This document shows, in pieces, positions 4,469 to 7,777 of a stretch of DNA of 7,777 nucleotides; within the stretch, counting starts at the first letter, position 1, and the number at the start of each line of letters is the position of its first letter. The notes beneath the pieces are model-generated. The model did no database searches. It saw nothing but the letters and a program-made list of their open reading frames with translations, and was not told the origin of the DNA. The position numbers were made by a program, and so were the translations under genes. Location: positions 1-7,777 of the forward strand of contig CALFBU010000054.1 in NCBI GenBank assembly GCA_937951455.1, in the 5' to 3' direction. The stretch comes from an uncultured Rhizobiaceae group bacterium (GTDB lineage Bacteria; Pseudomonadota; Alphaproteobacteria; Rhizobiales; Rhizobiaceae).

Positions 4469-5992
4469 TTGAGTTTGGCCGGCGAAATGAAGCATTTTCC
4501 GACATCTGTAGACAAGAACATCGTTGATGTTTCGAAAAAGCGTTCCGCCTCCACTAGCGCAGTGCGTGATTTCCGCTCGCGTCTCAATGCTATTGGCGAT
4601 GGCAATATCGCCTACGAAGAAGACCTTTTAAAGAATTTTGCACAACATCAGGCAAATGCAGTCTATGTCATGCCGATCTTGGTTATCATGATCGCACTGG
4701 TTAGTTCTTTTTGGCTAGACGTATACAAAGTTATTGTCTGGGCGGGGATTACAATCCTCGCACATGCCATTCTCAGTTATATTTCTATCCAATATCTCAA
4801 GTCCAGCGAGGAGCTAAAAACGCTTGCGCGATGGCGTAATATATTTTTTGGATCACAGGCATTCATAGCAATTGCCTGGGCGCTTTACGCTGCAATCGGT
4901 TGCGGCGCATGCGTTGATAACCAATATTCAATCATTCAATTTTCGGCAATCCTGGTTTTTCAAGCGGTTACCTGCATGCTGACATTTGCATTCAGACATT
5001 CTGCATTGATGATGATCGCACCCGCAAGCATCATCCTCGCGTCGAGATTTATAATCACATATGAACCAGCAATGATGTTGATGGGTGGCATCACACTATC
5101 TGCCATCGCATTCTTTTATATGATCGCTGACCGATTTAAAAAGTCAGTTATCACCATGTTTGAATACTCCACGACCAAGGAAATTCTGATCGCAGAACTT
5201 GAAACCGAGAAATCTATCTCCGAAGCTGCCAGAAGCCGAGCAGAGGAAGCCAACATGGCTAAATCGCGTTTTCTGGCGACCATGAGCCACGAGTTACGCA
5301 CACCTCTCAATGCCATTCTGGGCTTTTCAGAAATCATGCGCGATGAGGTTTTGGGGCCTATGGAAAATGAGACCTACAAAGACTACATCGGCGACATTCA
5401 TAATTCCGGAGCGCACCTGTTAAAGCTGATCAACGAAATTCTTGATATTTCCCGCATTGAGGCGGGCAAGCATGAATTGAAAGAAGAGAAGGTCAAACTT
5501 ATCTCTGTAGTTGATGAAGCCTGTCACATGATCAGCATCAAAGCCAAGCAGAAGAATGTAACCCTCACGACTAAATACGAAGAAGATATGCCGACCATTT
5601 GGGTCGACGAACGCGCAATACGACAAATAACTCTGAACCTTGTTTCAAACGCGCTCAAATTCACCCCAACGGGCGGCGAGATTACGGTAAAAGTCGGATG
5701 GACTGCAAAAGGTGGTCAATACATTTCCATCAAGGACACAGGCCCCGGCATTCCGGAAGAAGAAATCCCGATCGTACTATCCTCCTTTGGGCAAGGAACC
5801 ATAGCAATCAACAATGCCGAGCAAGGTACAGGCCTTGGACTAACAATCGTTCAAGCTCTATTGCAAATGCATCAAGGCCATTTTGATTTGAAGTCAAAGT
5901 TGCGCGAAGGCACAGAGGCCATTGCTTACTTGCCGAAAGACCGCGTTTCAGTTGGCAAAGGAGTCCAGCAAAAACAGTCTGAGGCTGCTTAA
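4469..5992 (+). CDS. Six-transmembrane sensor histidine kinase, PleC/DivJ/PdhS-like
   Basis: From the TTG at 4469 the protein has 507 residues; an ATG at 4487 would give 501, and neither start has a strong ribosome site. Layout: a cytoplasmic N-terminus (1-64), six hydrophobic segments (about 66-83, 88-107, 125-144, 154-175, 178-196, 202-219), a short coiled linker (about 232-265), a HisKA domain and a HATPase_c domain. The phosphoaccepting His is 274 in FLATMSHELRTPLNAILGFS. The N box is LNLVSNALKF (389-398), G1 DTGPGIP (423-429), G2 GTGLGL (453-458). The sequence around the His and the LINEILDISRIEAGKHEL stretch closely resemble alphaproteobacterial PleC, DivJ and PdhS kinases, which signal to DivK and PleD in the cell cycle. 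There is no PAS domain and no large periplasmic domain, so the signal may be sensed in the membrane. No response regulator is adjacent, so it is an orphan. Exact paralog identity is uncertain. Confidence 0.9.
   Translation: MSLAGEMKHFPTSVDKNIVDVSKKRSASTSAVRDFRSRLNAIGDGNIAYEEDLLKNFAQHQANAVYVMPILVIMIALVSSFWLDVYKVIVWAGITILAHAILSYISIQYLKSSEELKTLARWRNIFFGSQAFIAIAWALYAAIGCGACVDNQYSIIQFSAILVFQAVTCMLTFAFRHSALMMIAPASIILASRFIITYEPAMMLMGGITLSAIAFFYMIADRFKKSVITMFEYSTTKEILIAELETEKSISEAARSRAEEANMAKSRFLATMSHELRTPLNAILGFSEIMRDEVLGPMENETYKDYIGDIHNSGAHLLKLINEILDISRIEAGKHELKEEKVKLISVVDEACHMISIKAKQKNVTLTTKYEEDMPTIWVDERAIRQITLNLVSNALKFTPTGGEITVKVGWTAKGGQYISIKDTGPGIPEEEIPIVLSSFGQGTIAINNAEQGTGLGLTIVQALLQMHQGHFDLKSKLREGTEAIAYLPKDRVSVGKGVQQKQSEAA
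5989..5992. other. TTAA shared by two convergent stop codons
   Basis: The kinase stop TAA is at 5990-5992 and the CobT-like gene's TAA reads on the minus strand from 5989-5991. Both are supplied by one palindromic TTAA. There is no intergenic space for an ordinary terminator, so each transcript must run into the other gene. Confidence 0.9.
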
Positions 5993-6948
5993 GGTCTACC
6001 CTGCAATTTCAAACACGCAGACTTCAAAACACCAGCGCCAACAAGAAGCCCCTCTTCTGCTACATCGGTTAGATTGGTGTTTATAATTCTCTGCAGTCCG
6101 ATCGTTTCAAGAAGCGCATTGATGGCACGCTTGGTTGAACCTTGTGCGAACTTAACATGATCAAGCGCATTGGGTTCGAGCTTATGCAAAACAAGAGCTG
6201 CAGCAAGTGCCGTATAACCATCCAACAAAACAGGAATATGTTGAGAGCGTGCTGCGAGAATTGCGCCACAAATTGCAGCAGTTTCACGACCACCAAGTCT
6301 TCTTAAAACTTCCAGGCTGTTATTTTCCTGTCCACGGGCAATGCTAATGGCATTTGTCAGATTGGTTTTTGAAGCCTCATCTGAAGCGCCTCTTATTGCC
6401 ATCAGATCATCAATAGGTACATCGCCCAAGACAGCTAAAATTGCCAGGGCAGAGAAAGTCGGTTGAACTTCCAAGGCAGCGACACAGAGTAAATCCGCAC
6501 CACCTGCGATTGCCTCCATGCCAAATGCGATTGTACCAGCACAGGACTTTTCATCCAAAGCCGCTTCGCTTGAAATGTCATCGACGGGTATCTGCAACGC
6601 CAGATCAAACACTTTCAAGCCAACATCATGCTGGTGACAAAGGCGATTGATGTAGGCGGAACCTTCAGAAATATGGGTGACTTTTGCGAGTAACTCTTCA
6701 CTGGACACACCACCATCAAGGATATTTTCCAGCGTATGCGTTCCAGCAAATAACGTTACAGCAGGACGGTGAATGGCAGGTGACCTGCCACTGCAAGCTG
6801 AATACCATTTGCAAAGCTCTGCAAAATCACTGTCGTCCCCTTCCAATTGGGCTGCTGTATGATTTAAAGCATCCCCATCAAGATCTGGAAGGTTTTTCGC
6901 TAGATTGCGAATATCATCGAACGGCAAGCCGCTTTCACGCTGCTTCAT
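5989..6948 (-). CDS. Divergent CobT-like protein (NaMN:DMB phosphoribosyltransferase family), active-site motifs lost
   Basis: This 319-residue protein matches CobT (CobU of Pseudomonas denitrificans and rhizobia) along its length: SGLPFDDIRNLAKNLP at the N-terminus, VGLKVFDLALQIP (109-121), AFGMEAIAGGADLLC (141-155), RRLGGRETAAICGAILAAR (216-234) and PVLLDGY (239-245). CobT attaches phosphoribose to dimethylbenzimidazole to make the lower ligand of vitamin B12. Here, from memory of the family, the key motifs are changed. The KPPGSLGRLE loop is absent. GNHG is GTHT (69-72), GEMGIGNTT is AALEVQPTF (157-165), the HVSGEPGH region is KFAQGSTKR (266-274), and the GEGTGAA region holding the catalytic Glu is AEEGLLV (297-303). 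It is also somewhat shorter than usual CobT. The frame is intact with a sensible AAGGAA ribosome site, so it seems a maintained protein, perhaps a pseudoenzyme. Cytoplasmic; function unknown. No cobS or other cob gene is adjacent. Confidence 0.8.
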   Translation of the reverse strand: MKQRESGLPFDDIRNLAKNLPDLDGDALNHTAAQLEGDDSDFAELCKWYSACSGRSPAIHRPAVTLFAGTHTLENILDGGVSSEELLAKVTHISEGSAYINRLCHQHDVGLKVFDLALQIPVDDISSEAALDEKSCAGTIAFGMEAIAGGADLLCVAALEVQPTFSALAILAVLGDVPIDDLMAIRGASDEASKTNLTNAISIARGQENNSLEVLRRLGGRETAAICGAILAARSQHIPVLLDGYTALAAALVLHKLEPNALDHVKFAQGSTKRAINALLETIGLQRIINTNLTDVAEEGLLVGAGVLKSACLKLQGRP

Positions 6949-7035
6949 GGGAATTCCTTGTTAATACGACACTTCAATGCCGAATTTGTTATATCTTTAC
7001 GCTTGCAAATGCATATTGTGGTTCGATAGCAATTG

Positions 7036-7048
7036 TCTACTAAATAGA
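7036..7048 (+). promoter_or_regulatory. Weak candidate promoter region of the DUF1289 gene
   Basis: In the 117-base divergent gap, TTGTGG (about 7015-7020) is followed after about 16 bases by TACTAA (starting near 7037), a loose sigma-70-like pair ending some 25 bases before the DUF1289 ATG. The match is weak. No convincing promoter for the CobT-like gene and no cobalamin riboswitch is seen in the same gap. Confidence 0.2.
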
Positions 7049-7065
7049 TTGGTTCAAGAGGGAAA

Positions 7066-7302
7066 ATGTCTACTATTCAATCTCCATGCACACTTGTTTG
7101 CTCCATAGACATGAAAACCGGCTATTGTTTTGGCTGCGGAAGAACGGGTAGCGAAATCACAAGCTGGATGACCTATTCCCACGCAGAGCGCAAACAAATC
7201 ATGGATGGACTTGAAAGGCGCATGGAAACGATAGAACAAAAGCCTCGTCGTGAAACCCGCCGCAAACGCATGGCGCGAGAAAAAGCGCAGACCACTATTT
7301 AA
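7066..7302 (+). CDS. Small DUF1289 cysteine-rich protein
   Basis: This 78-residue protein fits DUF1289: SPCTLVCSID, then TGYCFGCGRTGSEITSW, then AERKQIM. Four cysteines (8, 12, 21, 24; C-x3-C-x8-C-x2-C) could bind zinc or an iron-sulfur cluster, as known family members are suspected to do. The C-terminal third (about 55-73) is strongly basic (KPRRETRRKRMAREK) and likely disordered, suggesting contact with nucleic acid or an acidic surface. The molecular role of the family is not established. The ATG follows GAGG by five bases. The gene is divergent from the CobT-like gene, a neighbourhood I recall from rhizobial genomes though it cannot be checked here. Its stop overlaps that of the permease gene within TTAA. 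Confidence 0.9.
   Translation: MSTIQSPCTLVCSIDMKTGYCFGCGRTGSEITSWMTYSHAERKQIMDGLERRMETIEQKPRRETRRKRMAREKAQTTI
7299..7302. other. Second TTAA shared by convergent stop codons
   Basis: The DUF1289 stop TAA is at 7300-7302 and the permease stop TAA reads on the minus strand from 7299-7301. This is the same arrangement as at 5989-5992, again with no room for a terminator between genes. Confidence 0.9.
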
Positions 7303-7777
7303 AGCAGAGTAGTAAAAAATCTGATTGCTACCAGAACAAGAAACATACCAAAACAAATCTCAAGTGTTCTTTTAGATAAAGAATGCGCCAGCTTAACGCC
7401 AATTGGTGCAACCATGAGCGTAACCGGTATAATAATAAGCACCATCAAAACATTAATGAACCCAATGGAAAACGGCGGCAAACTGGAAATACCCCACCCT
7501 GCCCAAATATAACCAATCATACCTGGGATTGAAATCATAACACCAACCCCTGAAGAAGTTGCAACCGCTTGATGAATTGGCCGCCCAAACAGCGCCATGT
7601 AAGTGTTATTAAACACACCGCCACCAATTCCCATAAATGTTGAGAAAAAGCCTATTACTGAACCTGCTACGTGCTTACCAATGCCACGCGGCACGTCGCT
7701 TGCCAATTTCCAGTCCTCGCGTCCAAATAATAGTTTAAGTGCTATAACAAGTGCGCACAAAGCAAATATTGCACGAA
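7299..7777 (-). CDS. TauE/SafE (TSUP) family membrane permease, C-terminal half, cut by window edge
   Basis: The frame stays open to the right edge (a TTG at 7758-7760 is internal, preceded by in-frame Arg-Ala-Ile-Phe-Ala), so the N-terminal half is missing. About 158 residues are visible. They contain the second TauE/SafE repeat: a loop with GREDWKLASDVPRG, the helix VAGSVIGFFSTFMGIGGGVF with the family's GIGGG motif, NNTYMALFGRPIHQAVATSSG, and further membrane helices (ISIPGMIGYIWAGWG, INVLMVLIIIPVTLMVAP, ICFGMFLVLVAIRFF). Such proteins are inner-membrane carriers usually tied to export or uptake of sulfite, sulfoacetate, taurine-derived or other organic anions. The substrate cannot be read from this part. 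Whether it relates to the sulfotransferase 5 kb away is unsupported. Confidence 0.88.
   Translation of the reverse strand, partial: RAIFALCALVIALKLLFGREDWKLASDVPRGIGKHVAGSVIGFFSTFMGIGGGVFNNTYMALFGRPIHQAVATSSGVGVMISIPGMIGYIWAGWGISSLPPFSIGFINVLMVLIIIPVTLMVAPIGVKLAHSLSKRTLEICFGMFLVLVAIRFFTTLL

Noticed and set aside
5989..6948. Calling the CobT-like gene a pseudogene
   Set aside because: The frame is uninterrupted with a proper ribosome site and well-kept scaffold segments; loss is limited to functional loops.
6949..7065. Cobalamin riboswitch upstream of the CobT-like gene
   Set aside because: The gap is only 117 bases, too short for the usual element, and no B12-box-like sequence was seen on the minus strand.
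7758..7760. TTG at 7758-7760 as the start of the permease
   Set aside because: The frame continues upstream to the window edge, and the visible part is only the C-terminal half of a TauE/SafE protein.
1..7777. CRISPR arrays, tRNA or rRNA genes, insertion sequences, phage integration sites
   Set aside because: No direct-repeat arrays, cloverleaf-like segments, transposase motifs or attachment repeats were seen on either strand.

Overview
The window looks like chromosomal DNA of an alphaproteobacterium, most likely of the Rhizobiales (Hyphomicrobiales) and possibly marine. The reasons are a sensor kinase with the dimerisation and phosphotransfer signature of the PleC/DivJ/PdhS group, a CobT-like protein closest to the rhizobial CobU form, a DUF1289 protein, a Gtt2-like glutathione transferase and moderately AT-rich base composition. 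This placement comes from remembered family features, not from a search. There are ten protein genes, two of them cut by the window edges. No tRNA, rRNA, CRISPR array or insertion sequence was seen, and no gene-free stretch reaches 300 bases.

Left part (1-4362): six genes all read on the minus strand. In transcription order they are a membrane-anchored thermonuclease-like protein, a glutathione transferase, an iron-sulfur uracil-DNA glycosylase family protein started almost on the transferase stop codon, an Lrp/AsnC regulator, a sulfotransferase, and the N-terminal 292 residues of a large glycine- and asparagine-rich beta-strand repeat protein that runs off the left edge. The spacing suggests a short operon (nuclease, transferase, glycosylase), then separately promoted Lrp, sulfotransferase and repeat-protein genes. 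A perfect 16-base palindrome between the Lrp and sulfotransferase genes is a candidate operator.

Middle part (4363-5992): a divergent control region of about 106 bases holds two inverted repeats. It leads right into an orphan six-transmembrane sensor histidine kinase. Both flanking genes appear to start with TTG.

Right part (5989-7777): a CobT-like protein (minus) converges on the kinase, and its stop codon overlaps the kinase stop within one TTAA. A small cysteine-rich DUF1289 gene reads away from it (plus) and converges in the same TTAA-overlapping way on the C-terminal half of a TauE/SafE-type membrane permease (minus), which runs off the right edge. The CobT-like protein keeps the family fold signature but has lost nearly all substrate-binding and catalytic motifs. 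It is the most interesting item here: a likely pseudoenzyme or a repurposed vitamin B12 lower-ligand enzyme.

Functionally the window is a mixture: nucleic-acid turnover and detoxification, secreted-protein or metabolite modification, cell-cycle-type signalling and a cobalamin-related remnant. The sequence does not show that these form one system.
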